A DNA stretch of 64,000 nt, taken from the NCBI GenBank assembly GCA_030446715.1, contig JAUJMU010000010.1, forward strand, positions 154,880 to 218,879, given 5' to 3'. Made by a program: the position numbers and the translations under genes. Below are positions 39,567 to 48,559 of this stretch, piece by piece; within the stretch, counting starts at the first letter, position 1; each line of letters starts with the position of its first letter. The stretch is from Cytophagales bacterium (GTDB lineage Bacteria > Bacteroidota > Bacteroidia > Cytophagales > 172606-1). The notes beneath the pieces were generated by a model. The model had not been told where the DNA came from, did not search any database, and saw nothing but the letters and a program-made list of their open reading frames with translations.

Positions 39567-40289
39567 ATGAAGACACTGATCATAGATGATGAACGGCTGG
39601 CGCGTAACGAACTCCGGCGGCTTCTGGGAGCCTTTCCCAGAATAGAAATAGTGGGTGAGGCTTCAAACTCCGAAGAAGCGCTTGATAAAATTGACCAGCT
39701 CGGACCAGAGTTGCTTTTTCTGGATATTCAGATGCCGGGCAAAAACGGGTTTGAACTGCTCTCTTCCATCGAAGGAAACGTGCCGGACGTGATTTTTACT
39801 ACGGCCTACGATGAATATGCCCTGAAAGCCTTTGAATTCAACGCCCTCGATTACCTGCTCAAGCCGATTGAGCCGAGCCGGCTTGCCGAGGCAATCAACA
39901 AGGTAGAAGATTACCAGCAGCACGAAGTAAAACGGAAGGAAAACGTAAAGCTGCTTACTGCCGAAGACCAGGTGTTTGTAAAAGACGGGGAGAAGTGCTG
40001 GTTTGTGAAGCTGGGTAAAATCCGCCTGTTTGAATCAATGGGTAATTACGTGCGGCTCCACTTTGAAGATCAGAAACCTTTGATTCTCAAATCGCTCAAT
40101 GCGCTGGACGAGAAACTCGACCCGCACGCCTTTTTCCGGGCCAACCGCAAACACATCATCAACCTGCAGTGGGTCGAGAAAATTGAGCCCTGGTTCAGCG
40201 GCGGCTTGCAGGTGACCCTGAAAGGCGGCGAAAAAATAGAGATTTCCCGTCGTCAGGCAATCCGGTTCAAGGAGATGATGAGTCTTTAG
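39567..40289 (+). CDS. LytTR family response regulator
   Basis: A 240-residue two-component regulator. The receiver domain (residues 1-120) has D8/D9 (IIDDER), the phospho-acceptor D53 in FLDIQMPG, the T of FTTAYDEYA and K in YLLKPIE. The LytTR DNA-binding domain fills about 140-235 (FESMGNYVRLHFE, FFRANRKHIINLQWV). It should act downstream of the damaged LytS-type kinase 88 bp upstream. LytTR regulators often control cell-surface or exported functions; the target is not visible. All key residues are present. Confidence 0.94.
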   Translation: MKTLIIDDERLARNELRRLLGAFPRIEIVGEASNSEEALDKIDQLGPELLFLDIQMPGKNGFELLSSIEGNVPDVIFTTAYDEYALKAFEFNALDYLLKPIEPSRLAEAINKVEDYQQHEVKRKENVKLLTAEDQVFVKDGEKCWFVKLGKIRLFESMGNYVRLHFEDQKPLILKSLNALDEKLDPHAFFRANRKHIINLQWVEKIEPWFSGGLQVTLKGGEKIEISRRQAIRFKEMMSL

Positions 40290-40317
40290 AGGAAAGCTTC
40301 TTAGCGATTAACTGTAT

Positions 40318-40510
40318 TGACAGGAAAGGTTATGTGTTGTATGGCTATATGGTTGAATTGTTAAATTGTTGGAGGATCGGGAAATGACCGTTCAGCAATT
40401 CAGCCATACAACCATCCAGCTATGCAGCCATATAGTCATCCAGCCATTCAAATACAGCCTCATTTATCAGTACAGCTAACTTGCTAACAGCTAATCCGCT
40501 AACAGCTACT
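40318..40510. repeat. Intergenic word-like inverted arrays (GCCATA / GCTAAC)
   Basis: TTGTATGGCT (about 40338) with GAATTG faces CAATTCAGCCATACAA (about 40396-40411) and further CATCCAGC / CAGCCATA words to 40448. It ends with GCTAAC units running to the Nudix start region (40484-40507). The layout is like the CGTAAGTC elements but with other words. No spacer pattern of a CRISPR type exists. Confidence 0.6.
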
Positions 40511-40514
40511 TAAA

Positions 40515-41210
40515 ATGCCCTACACCTACGAATTCCCCCGTCCCTCGCTCACTGTTGACTGCATCCTGTTTGGTTTTGATGAAGGTGATCTGAAAGTGCT
40601 CCTCATCCAGCGGGGAGGAGAGCCTTTCAAGGGGCTCTGGGCCTTTCCGGGTGGTTTTCTGGACGTGAACGACGATCCGGGCATTGAAGTAGCCGCCAAA
40701 CGGGAACTGGAGGAGGAGACGGGCCTCACCAATGTGTTCATGGAGCAGCTGTACACGTTCGGCGACATGGGCCGCGATCCGCGGGGACGAACCATTTCGG
40801 TAGCCTATTTTGCCCTGATCAAACTGGCAGATTATAAGGTGCTTGCCGGTTCGGATGCCAGCAATGCCGGGTGGTTCAATATTCCGGAGGTGCCGGAGCT
40901 TGCCTTTGACCACGCTAAAATTTTAGAGGTAGCCCTGGACCGTTTGAAAGGAAAAGTGCGTTACCAGCCCATTGGTTTTGAGCTGCTTCCAGAAAAATTT
41001 ACGCTTTCCGAACTCCAGCACCTGTACGAGGTAGTGCTGGGTACCCCACTCGACAAACGCAACTTCCGCAAGAAAATTCTCCGCATGAACCTGCTGGTTG
41101 AACTGGAGGAGTGGCAGGCAGGGGTACCGCACCGGGCCGCCCGGCTTTACCGGTTTGACCGCCACCGGTACGAAGAGCTTAAGTCAAAAGGTTTCAATTT
41201 TGAGGTTTGA
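40515..41210 (+). CDS. Nudix hydrolase with winged-helix C-terminus (NrtR-like)
   Basis: A 231-residue protein. The Nudix domain (about 10-140) has the box around residues 45-70 ending in RELEEETGL. The box is two residues longer than the usual GX5EX7REUXEEXGU ([19 protein letters not shown]), so the first glutamate is not in its normal place. A winged helix follows (about 150-225: [33 protein letters not shown]). This organisation is that of NrtR/NadQ-type regulators and ADP-ribose-related enzymes. It may control NAD or sugar metabolism, but no cognate genes lie next to it. Confidence 0.85.
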   Translation: MPYTYEFPRPSLTVDCILFGFDEGDLKVLLIQRGGEPFKGLWAFPGGFLDVNDDPGIEVAAKRELEEETGLTNVFMEQLYTFGDMGRDPRGRTISVAYFALIKLADYKVLAGSDASNAGWFNIPEVPELAFDHAKILEVALDRLKGKVRYQPIGFELLPEKFTLSELQHLYEVVLGTPLDKRNFRKKILRMNLLVELEEWQAGVPHRAARLYRFDRHRYEELKSKGFNFEV

Positions 41211-41523
41211 CCGGTATGGGCTATGCGTGCCTTCGGATGGATTGGCCGGCGGGCAGAGTTTTAATTTCATCCAAACATCATACTTACCATCGGATAACCG
41301 GGTTTCCCCTCGAAGCCGGTTGTTTTTTGCCGAGAAAGGTATACAGGTAAGAATCAGCCTTTTCTGCCCTCCGGCGGATTGGTTAAAGATCGACTTTTTG
41401 GGATTTAAGGAATAAAGTGCTTTTTTTGAGCAATGCCTGCCGGAAAGGGTACAGATAATCTAAACCAAAAAAACCTCCAATGCTAAAAAATACGGGTAAA
41501 CCTGTGTTTAATTTTTGTACCTG
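41211..41523. other. Gap of about 310 bp before the OmpA-PD40 gene
   Basis: No gene is seen. TTTAATTTTTG at about 41506-41517 resembles a -7 region for the next gene, with a very short leader. TGCC(T/C)TCGGATGGATTGG near 41229 resembles TGCCCTCCGGCGGATTGG near 41366, an imperfect direct repeat. Confidence 0.45.
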
Positions 41524-43839
41524 ATGAAAAAAAAGTACACCTATCCGTTACTTCTGTTCACCCTTTTGCAGTTACATTTTTCCCAGTCCGCCCTGGGGCA
41601 ATCCGGCTCCCGGGCACTCACCAGAAAGGGAGTCCGGTATTACCGGAATGAGAACTATAACCAGGCACTTGATCTGTTCAATCAGGCTTTGGCAAAAGAT
41701 TCATCTAATGCCAGAGCTTTGTATTACGGAGGTATTTCCAGTCAGTTTCTGTTCAGTAATCAGACCGCAGTTGACTATCTGCTTCGTTCCCACGAGATCG
41801 AGCCGAAGCCCGACAAGCACTATTACTACTGGCTCGGCCGGGCCTATCACGTAAACCTCCAGTTTGACCGTGCCGTTGAGGCTTACCGTACGTACCTCAA
41901 GGATGTGATCAGCCCCCGCGACAGCCGTCAGAACAGTGTCCGGACGCTGATCCTGCAGGCCGAAACGGGTAAAGCCTATCTGGTTAACCCGACAGATCAC
42001 TACGTGGAGCCTCTCGGACCGGAAGTCAACACCGTTTTCTCTGAGCATACTCCCATGCTGACCAGTGACAAAACGACGTTGTATTTCACGTCGAGGCGGA
42101 TTGCAGATGCCAGAGACGTGACTTACCGCGGAGATGGCTGGGAAAAAGTTTACGTCTCTACCCTTCAGAACGGACAATTCAGCAATCCGACTGCCTTGCC
42201 GGGAAGCGTAAACAACTCCGGTCAGCACACTTCCAACGTGCAGCTATATGACAACGACACCAAAATGCTGGTATACAAGTCGGTGAAGTTTGGCTCATTG
42301 TTTATGACTGAAAACAAAGGTGGTGGCTGGTCGGAGCCGCAGGAATTTGCCAACTTCACCAATACGGCCCGCTTTGAGCCGAATGGCTTCGTGCTCAAAG
42401 ACGAACGCCTCATGTATTTCGCCTCCGGCCGCGGCAATAGAAACGGCAATCTCGACCTGTTCGTATCGCGCCGTGGTCCGGATGGCCAGTGGAGTGAACC
42501 CGCGCGGCTGCCTGACCTGATCAATACATTTGCCGATGAAGATGCCCCGTTCCTGACCGAAGATGGCAATACGCTGTACTTCAGCTCCCGCGGCCACGGC
42601 AGTATGGGTGGTTACGATGTCTTCAAATCGACATGGGAGCCGTACACCAAATCATGGAGCAAGCCGGTGAACATGGGTTATCCCGTAAATACGCCGGGGG
42701 ATGACATTTATTTTGTGACCGACAGCCTCAACAAGGTCAGCTACGTGGCTTCTAACCGGAAAGGTACGGTCGGCCAGGAAGATATCTTCCGGATCAAAAT
42801 GTTTGAAGATGTAACCGTGAAAGGCCTGGTCAGCATCAAGGGAACCAATACGCCCCTGCCGGGTTACACGATCCTCTTTGATTCCCGCCGCCGCGTGACC
42901 ATCAAAGGCTCGGCAAGTACGACATCAACCGGCAGCTATGGTGTGCAACTGCGGTCAGGCCATACCTATGCGGTAGATGTGCGTGGCCCCAACGGCCAGA
43001 CAGTTCTTGCGGACGTACTGGAGATTCCGCTGGTGCGCACCGAAAACGCGGAAATTGTCCGGAATTTTCAGGTCGAAATGCCCGATACCCTTTCAGCCTC
43101 GGCTCAGGAACGGATTGTCCTCAAGAACCTGAATCTGGTAAAACTCAAATACCACGAACTCGATTCGCTGATTATCAACGGGGAGGTAGTAGACAATACC
43201 GGCACCATTGCGGGAGCCGATATCCGGATCCGGGAAGAAAACGCGAAGGACTACCTCGCGCAGACGGCTACCAGCAGCGAAGGTACCTACCGGTTCAGCT
43301 TTATTCCCGGCCGCAGGACGGATTACCTGATTGAAATTGAAAAGCCGGGCTATATGACGTACAGCGTGGCAGTGCTCTACAACGACGAGCCCAACCGGTT
43401 TACTACGCAGGAAGAGGTGGATGCCACCCGGGTCAACCGCATTGATGTCCGGTCGGTGCTCAGCGGCTTCCTTTCCGCTGCTCTGCGGGAAGGCGCTACG
43501 GCTGTACTGGGCGGAGTCTACTTTGAATTCAACAGCGCCAACCTGCTGCCGGAGAGCAACTTTGTGCTGGACCGCCTGTATGAATTCCTCCGCCAGAATC
43601 CGGGAATCGTGATGGAAATCGGTGGCCACACGGATAATCTCGGACCGTCCTACGTCAACAGGTTCCTCTCGCAGAAACGGGCCCAGTCGGTGGTAAATTA
43701 CCTGGTGCAGAAAGGCATACCTAAAAACCGCCTGACTTCCTTCGGCTACGGCGAAGCTCAGCCCATCACCACCAATGACCGCGAACTCAATGGCCGCGAC
43801 GTGAACCGCCGGGTGGAGATCAGGATTCTGAAGCGGTAA
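41524..43839 (+). CDS. OmpA family protein with TPR and PD40 beta-propeller repeats
   Basis: A 771-residue envelope protein. After the signal peptide (about 1-25), TPR units lie at about 27-130 (ALTRKGVRYYRNENYNQAL), a PD40/WD40-like propeller at about 170-420 (LYFTSRRIADARDV, MYFASGRGNRNGNLD, LYFSSRGHGSMGGYD), carboxypeptidase-regulatory-like segments at about 430-650, and a peptidoglycan-binding OmpA domain in the last 115 residues (VYFEFNSANLLPES...IGGHTDNLGPSYVNRFLSQKRA). This resembles PorE-type proteins that link the type IX secretion machinery to the cell wall; that role is inference. The gene is intact and single. Confidence 0.9.
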   Translation: MKKKYTYPLLLFTLLQLHFSQSALGQSGSRALTRKGVRYYRNENYNQALDLFNQALAKDSSNARALYYGGISSQFLFSNQTAVDYLLRSHEIEPKPDKHYYYWLGRAYHVNLQFDRAVEAYRTYLKDVISPRDSRQNSVRTLILQAETGKAYLVNPTDHYVEPLGPEVNTVFSEHTPMLTSDKTTLYFTSRRIADARDVTYRGDGWEKVYVSTLQNGQFSNPTALPGSVNNSGQHTSNVQLYDNDTKMLVYKSVKFGSLFMTENKGGGWSEPQEFANFTNTARFEPNGFVLKDERLMYFASGRGNRNGNLDLFVSRRGPDGQWSEPARLPDLINTFADEDAPFLTEDGNTLYFSSRGHGSMGGYDVFKSTWEPYTKSWSKPVNMGYPVNTPGDDIYFVTDSLNKVSYVASNRKGTVGQEDIFRIKMFEDVTVKGLVSIKGTNTPLPGYTILFDSRRRVTIKGSASTTSTGSYGVQLRSGHTYAVDVRGPNGQTVLADVLEIPLVRTENAEIVRNFQVEMPDTLSASAQERIVLKNLNLVKLKYHELDSLIINGEVVDNTGTIAGADIRIREENAKDYLAQTATSSEGTYRFSFIPGRRTDYLIEIEKPGYMTYSVAVLYNDEPNRFTTQEEVDATRVNRIDVRSVLSGFLSAALREGATAVLGGVYFEFNSANLLPESNFVLDRLYEFLRQNPGIVMEIGGHTDNLGPSYVNRFLSQKRAQSVVNYLVQKGIPKNRLTSFGYGEAQPITTNDRELNGRDVNRRVEIRILKR

Positions 43840-43884
43840 GAGGGGAGGTAATTTTAAATTATGGATTCTGAATTTCCGGGTTTT

Positions 43885-44814
43885 CTATTCCGGCCACCTC
43901 GCCAGTACGCCTTCCTTCAGCGCATACCCCGACACGCGGATTTCGGTGAGGCCATACTTGCGCAGCACGAAGTCCAGGAGGCAGGAGGCAACCACGATCA
44001 TATCCACCCGCATCGGAAGCATGCCGGGCATGGAGAGCCGTCCGGTCCGGTCTTTCTGCAGCAATTGGGCAAAGATGTCCCGGAAGGCATTAAGGTCCAG
44101 TTCTGCTTCAACCAGTGCTTCAGTATCCAATACATTTCCGTCTGATGCTGAGTGAATTGCACATAGCGTTCCGAAAGTGCCTGATGCCCCCACCAGACGG
44201 ACCGGCTGGTATTGGTGGACGGCATTGGTCAGCGGAATCAGCGTTTCGTCCAGATAGTCATGCAGGCGGCCAATGGAGGCCGGAGAAATCGGGTCAGTGG
44301 TCATGTACCGGTCGAGCAGGCGCTGGGCCCCGATTTCAAAGCTCCTTTTCCAGTAGATCCGGTCCGCGTTGCAAAGGATAAATTCTACGCTGCCCCCACC
44401 GATGTCCATTACCAGCGAGGTCTGCTGCCCCAGCGGCACGGCAGCCCGGACGCCGTAATAAATGTACTCCGCCTCCTGGTCGCCCGAAATTACCTGCACC
44501 CGGATTCCGGTCCGGCTGTTAATCTCCTCCACCAGCCGGGGGCCGTTGCGGGCATTCCGGATGGCACTGGTGGCCGTCGCAAATACATCCGGCAGGGCTA
44601 TGCCAAATTGGTTGATTCTTTTCCGGAAGCCTTCAAGCGCATCCAGGGTCTTGCTGAAGGCTTCTTCAGTCAGAAAGCCGTGGCTGATGCCGCCCTGCCC
44701 GATTTTTGCCACAAAGGTTTCCCGGTGAAGGGTCCGGGGTTTGCCATCAGTCGCCTGTTCGGCGATCAGCAGGTGGAAAGTATTGGTGCCAAGGTCAATG
44801 ACTGCTACGGGCAT
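43885..44814 (-). CDS. ppx: Ppx/GppA family phosphatase
   Basis: A 309-residue exopolyphosphatase or pppGpp phosphatase of the ASKHA fold. The N-terminal phosphate loop is AVIDLGTNTFHLLI. The second phosphate motif is SLVMDIGGGSVEFI, and the acidic residue near DQEAEYIYYG is also present. It matches the short two-domain class without the HD domain. It converges on the OmpA gene. In this short form, hydrolysis of polyphosphate or of pppGpp cannot be told apart from sequence. An AGTGATTAGTGG array lies just upstream of its start. Confidence 0.88.
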   Translation of the reverse strand: MPVAVIDLGTNTFHLLIAEQATDGKPRTLHRETFVAKIGQGGISHGFLTEEAFSKTLDALEGFRKRINQFGIALPDVFATATSAIRNARNGPRLVEEINSRTGIRVQVISGDQEAEYIYYGVRAAVPLGQQTSLVMDIGGGSVEFILCNADRIYWKRSFEIGAQRLLDRYMTTDPISPASIGRLHDYLDETLIPLTNAVHQYQPVRLVGASGTFGTLCAIHSASDGNVLDTEALVEAELDLNAFRDIFAQLLQKDRTGRLSMPGMLPMRVDMIVVASCLLDFVLRKYGLTEIRVSGYALKEGVLARWPE

Positions 44815-44817
44815 GGG

Positions 44818-44860
44818 GAGAAGTGATTAGTGGTAAGTGATTAGTGGTAAGTGATTAGTA
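44818..44860. repeat. AGTGATTAGTGGTAAG tandem array
   Basis: Three units of GTGATTAGTGGTAA-like text stand in tandem just upstream of the divergent ppx. A CTCCTCACTTCTGACTTCTT stretch near 44900 may be a decayed facing arm. It belongs to the same word family as the arms at 52316 and 52756. Confidence 0.65.
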
Positions 44861-45008
44861 GTCTGGCAGACCGGAACCGATACCCGGGTTTAACTTCCCG
44901 CTCCTCACTTCTGACTTCTTTTCTTTGCTTACTTTGCAGTATCTTCAGTTCTTCCGCAAGGAGGGAAATTTAATGCTCACAGACAACAACCAATCTTTAT
45001 AAAACCAC

Positions 45009-46577
45009 ATGCTACAAAAAGACCCCTCTGCCACCAACCCCCGATTTGCCGAACTGGAACGTAAAAACCAGGAAGCCCGGTTGGGCGGTGGCCAGGCCCG
45101 CATTGACGCCCAACACAAAAAAGGCAAACTCACCGCCCGCGAACGGCTCCATCTGCTGCTAGATGAAGGCTCGTTTGTAGAAATCGGTAAGTTCGTGACG
45201 CACCGCACCAAAGATTTCGGGCTCGATAAGGAGTATTATCTGGGAGATGGCGTCGTGACGGGGTATGGCACCATTGAGGGGCGGATGGTCTACGTGTTTG
45301 CGCAGGATTTTACAGTTTTCGGAGGTGCCCTTTCGGAAACCCACGCCGAAAAGATTTGCAGGATCATGGACCTTGCCCTGAAAAACGGTGCCCCGGTGAT
45401 CGGGCTGAACGATTCCGGCGGGGCCCGTATTCAGGAAGGGGTCATTTCGCTGGCCGGATACGCGGATATTTTTTACCGCAATACGCTGGCCTCGGGGGTG
45501 GTGCCGCAGATTTCGGCCATTATGGGGCCGTGCGCGGGCGGTGCAGTGTATTCACCGGCCATTACCGATTTCATCATGATGGTGGAAAATACCTCCTATA
45601 TGTTTGTAACCGGCCCCAATGTGGTCAGGACCGTCACGCACGAAACTGTTACGGCCGAAGAACTGGGCGGGGCCGGTACCCACAGCAGCAAGAGCGGGGT
45701 AACGCATTTTTCCTGTGCCAACGAGGTGGAATGCATTCTTTCCCTTAAAAAATTGCTGAGCTACATTCCCCAGAACTGCGAGGAGGATGCGCCAGGGTTG
45801 CCCTATCAGGCAGGCGGGAGTGAAATGCGTCCGGCCCTGAACACCCTGATTCCGGAAAATCCCAACCAGCCTTACGACATGCGCGAGGTGATAGAGGGCG
45901 TGGTCGATGAAGAGACTTTTTTTGAGGTGCACCGCAATTTTGCCGAAAACATCGTGGTTGGTTTTGCCCGCATCGGCGGCCGGAGCATCGGCGTGGTTGG
46001 CAACCAGCCCGCCGTACTGGCCGGTGTACTCGATATCAACGCCAGCACCAAGGCGGCCCGGTTCGTGCGGTTTTGCGACTCTTTCAACATTCCGCTGCTC
46101 GTGTTTGAGGACGTGCCCGGCTTCCTGCCCGGTACCGACCAGGAGTGGAATGGCATCATCACCAACGGAGCCAAGCTGCTGTATGCGTTCTGCGAGGCCA
46201 CCGTGCCCCGCGTCACGGTGATTACCCGCAAGGCGTACGGCGGCGCTTACGACGTGATGAACTCCAAACACATCGGGGCGGACATGAACTACGCCTGGCC
46301 CACAGCCGAAATTGCCGTCATGGGGGCCAAAGGAGCCGCCGAAATCATCTTCAAGCGGGAAATTGCGGAAGCCGCTGATCCGGAGGCCAGACTACAGGAG
46401 AAGGTGGAGGAATATACCCGCAAGTTTGCCAATCCGTACCGGGCGGCGCAAAGGGGATACATTGATGAAGTGATCCGGCCGGAGGAGACGCGCCACAAAC
46501 TGCTGCGGGCCTTTGCCATGCTGGAAAATAAAGTTGCGGTTTTGCCAAAGAAGAAACACGGCAATATTCCGCTGTAA
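45009..46577 (+). CDS. Acyl-CoA carboxylase, carboxyltransferase (beta) subunit
   Basis: A 522-residue protein with two crotonase-like carboxyltransferase domains. It carries biotin-carboxylate transfer to an acyl-CoA, most likely propionyl-CoA. Family marks include [61 protein letters not shown] and, in the second domain, [25 protein letters not shown] and [10 protein letters not shown]. The second catalytic loops are intact. No alpha subunit adjoins it, so the biotin-carrying partner must be elsewhere. The substrate (propionyl- or methylcrotonyl-CoA) is not decided by sequence alone. Confidence 0.92.
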   Translation: MLQKDPSATNPRFAELERKNQEARLGGGQARIDAQHKKGKLTARERLHLLLDEGSFVEIGKFVTHRTKDFGLDKEYYLGDGVVTGYGTIEGRMVYVFAQDFTVFGGALSETHAEKICRIMDLALKNGAPVIGLNDSGGARIQEGVISLAGYADIFYRNTLASGVVPQISAIMGPCAGGAVYSPAITDFIMMVENTSYMFVTGPNVVRTVTHETVTAEELGGAGTHSSKSGVTHFSCANEVECILSLKKLLSYIPQNCEEDAPGLPYQAGGSEMRPALNTLIPENPNQPYDMREVIEGVVDEETFFEVHRNFAENIVVGFARIGGRSIGVVGNQPAVLAGVLDINASTKAARFVRFCDSFNIPLLVFEDVPGFLPGTDQEWNGIITNGAKLLYAFCEATVPRVTVITRKAYGGAYDVMNSKHIGADMNYAWPTAEIAVMGAKGAAEIIFKREIAEAADPEARLQEKVEEYTRKFANPYRAAQRGYIDEVIRPEETRHKLLRAFAMLENKVAVLPKKKHGNIPL

Positions 46578-46676
46578 GGGGCATGCAATAATTTTCAGAA
46601 TAATGATTCGGAGGATTGGGGATAAATTTGTTAATTCACCCCCAAAATCATTAAAAAATTTGTACACTTCCGGATT

Positions 46677-47306
46677 ATGAAAGTAGCTTTTACGTTTGCG
46701 TTTTTGTTCCTGGCTTCCGCTTTTTGTCTGGGGCAGGACATTCTTGTAAAAAGGAACGGTGACGAAATCAAGGCTAGGGTCCTTACCATCACCCCTGAGG
46801 AAATTACGTACCGTCTGCACGGCAGCCAGCCGGATTCACTGGCCGATTCCCGGACTGAGATGATTGCCCGGGCCGAATTGTTCATGATCAAGTACGAGAA
46901 CGGCACCAGGGAAGTATTCGGCGACGAAAAGCAGAATGAGGTAAAGCTGGTTTCCTCCGTACCGGTACGGGAGGAAGTGGCAGTCAGAAAAAGCAGCGCG
47001 GATCTTTACAACAAAGGCAGATTCGATGCCACGAGTTATTACCGTGGATACAAGGGGGCCGCTACCGGCACACTTGTCCTGAGCCTGATTTCACCACTGG
47101 CCGGACTGATCCCGGCAGTTGCCTGCTCGGCCACCCCTCCTCAGGAGCATAACCTCCAGTACCCGAGTTATGATCAGTTCCGGCAGATTGACTACCAGAA
47201 CGGCTACCGCAACCAGGCGAGAAAAACCAAGTCTGGCCGGGTTTGGAGAAACTGGGGAATCGGGCTCGGCGTAAATCTTGCCCTGGCACTGATTCTGGCC
47301 AATTAA
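46677..47306 (+). CDS. Secreted or membrane protein of unknown function
   Basis: A 209-residue protein with a signal peptide (residues 1-19, ending CLGQ). A short beta region follows (ILVKRNGDEIKARVLTITPEEITYR and FMIKYENGTREVF), which resembles small Bacteroidota domains that begin D-x-I-x-x-x-N-G-x-x-I. It has two hydrophobic segments (about 125-145 and 190-209). I do not recognise a named family beyond this. A terminator lies 46 bp after the stop. Function unknown. Confidence 0.8.
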   Translation: MKVAFTFAFLFLASAFCLGQDILVKRNGDEIKARVLTITPEEITYRLHGSQPDSLADSRTEMIARAELFMIKYENGTREVFGDEKQNEVKLVSSVPVREEVAVRKSSADLYNKGRFDATSYYRGYKGAATGTLVLSLISPLAGLIPAVACSATPPQEHNLQYPSYDQFRQIDYQNGYRNQARKTKSGRVWRNWGIGLGVNLALALILAN

Positions 47307-47351
47307 AACAGAGCAACAGGGTTCAAAAGCGAAAAAGCTGGTATTGCAACC

Positions 47352-47380
47352 AATCCGGAAAGAGACTTTCCGGATTTTTT
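47352..47380 (+). terminator. Intrinsic terminator
   Basis: AATCCGGAAAG (47352-47362) pairs perfectly with CTTTCCGGATT (47366-47376), 3-nt loop, followed by T. It separates 46677 from the next gene. Confidence 0.9.
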
Positions 47381-47444
47381 GTTTTGTGCCGGCTCCGTCC
47401 GAAAACTCTTGCCATTTTTGCTTGGTCATCTTTCCTGCCACCCT

Positions 47445-47987
47445 GTGCCCAGATTAACCAAAGCCACCCTGCAGAAACACCTCCATCAACTCGATAAAGA
47501 AGAGCTGGTTGACCAGATGCTGACCTTATTTACCAAGTTCAAAGGCGTGAACGAGCATTTTCAGATGGAATTCGGCGAAAGCACCAAAGGCGTGGTGGAT
47601 GGTTATAAGGCAAGGTTACGCAGGGTGTTCTTCGGGCCGAGAGTCAGGTTTCCGAGGCTGTCGGCGGCAAAAAAGATTATCAGCGAATTTAAAAAGGTTG
47701 CCCTTTTTGAGTACGACCTGGCAGACTTAATCCTGTGCCGGGTCGAAAACAGCATTGAATTCGTGAACGGCCGCAGTTATCCGTACGAAAACTTTTACCG
47801 ATCCATTGAGAGTTCCTTCGCGGAAGGGTTGAAGCTGATTGCTGGCGGGAGGCTGGAAGGAGAATTTAAAGAGAGATGCGAGAAGATTGTATGGTACGCC
47901 GGTCATAACAAACACTTTAATCTCCACCAGAACATCTGGCGGATGCATCAGGAGGCATTCGGTCCGGCAGAGAAGCCTAAAAGCTGA
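47445..47987 (+). CDS. Uncharacterised protein (DUF6155-like)
   Basis: A 180-residue soluble, largely helical protein. The start is a GTG that gives VPRLTKATLQKHLHQLDKEEL. It has a conserved-looking middle, HFQMEFGES then YKARLRRVFFG, and a later AYDL-like segment (EYDLADLILCRVENSIEFVNG), plus a C-terminal KHFNLHQNIWRMHQEAF helix. I think it belongs to the DUF6155 family, from memory and with modest certainty. No function is known. It stands alone between a terminator and a short convergent gene. Confidence 0.65.
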   Translation: MPRLTKATLQKHLHQLDKEELVDQMLTLFTKFKGVNEHFQMEFGESTKGVVDGYKARLRRVFFGPRVRFPRLSAAKKIISEFKKVALFEYDLADLILCRVENSIEFVNGRSYPYENFYRSIESSFAEGLKLIAGGRLEGEFKERCEKIVWYAGHNKHFNLHQNIWRMHQEAFGPAEKPKS

Positions 47988-48099
47988 ATCCGGGGCGCAA
48001 CAGTAAGCCACATTCAACCAGACAACCCGGTAACTCCTGATAAAGTGCTGCCGGATACTTCACCGGACTGTTATAGAAAATTTACCCGGAAGGTTTATC

Positions 48100-48342
48100 C
48101 TATACTTCGGCCGCAGAGTGGGGGACCCCGCTGAGGAGAACTACTTCGGTTTCGTAGCCGTCCAGCATCTGGGGAATCAGGTCGCATTCCTGCCGCAGAT
48201 GATCAGGCAACTCCCGGCAGATGAACACCCGGATCACCGGACGGCCCTTTTTCTCGCCGATTCCAATATCTGACACGTAAGGCTTCCGGAGCAGAAATGG
48301 TTTGTACAGGTTTGCAACCGCTTCACAACTGATTTGACGCAT
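48100..48342 (-). CDS. Small conserved-looking protein of unknown function
   Basis: An 80-residue protein starting MRQISCEAVANLYKPFLLR. It has an alternating pattern (PYVSDIGIGEKKGRPVIRVFICRELPDHL...LDGYETEVVLLSGVP) with two beta strands around a G-x-G-x-x-K-G-x-P loop. The form fits a small alpha/beta domain, reminiscent of short proteins that accompany peptidase domains, but I cannot name it. The gene is short and could be longer (an open frame extends to 48486). Confidence 0.55.
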   Translation of the reverse strand: MRQISCEAVANLYKPFLLRKPYVSDIGIGEKKGRPVIRVFICRELPDHLRQECDLIPQMLDGYETEVVLLSGVPHSAAEV

Positions 48343-48559
48343 AGCTGGAAAAGATAAGGTAATTCTCAGAAAATATTCTTGATGAAATATTGGGGAGTTG
48401 CTCTGAAATGAAACAATGTAAAGTAACGGACAAGTTCTTTTATTTGCAATATTTTTATAAATAATTATAATTTTAGGCCGTGGCAATCGGCTTTGAACTT
48501 TTTGCCGCTATTCGTAGCTTCACTGTTCAGAAGCTATTCTTCCAAACCTATCTGTTCCT

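Noticed and set aside
40318-40510. Possible CRISPR array
   Set aside because: Units are of varying length and partly inverted, there are no constant-length spacers, and no cas genes are in the window.
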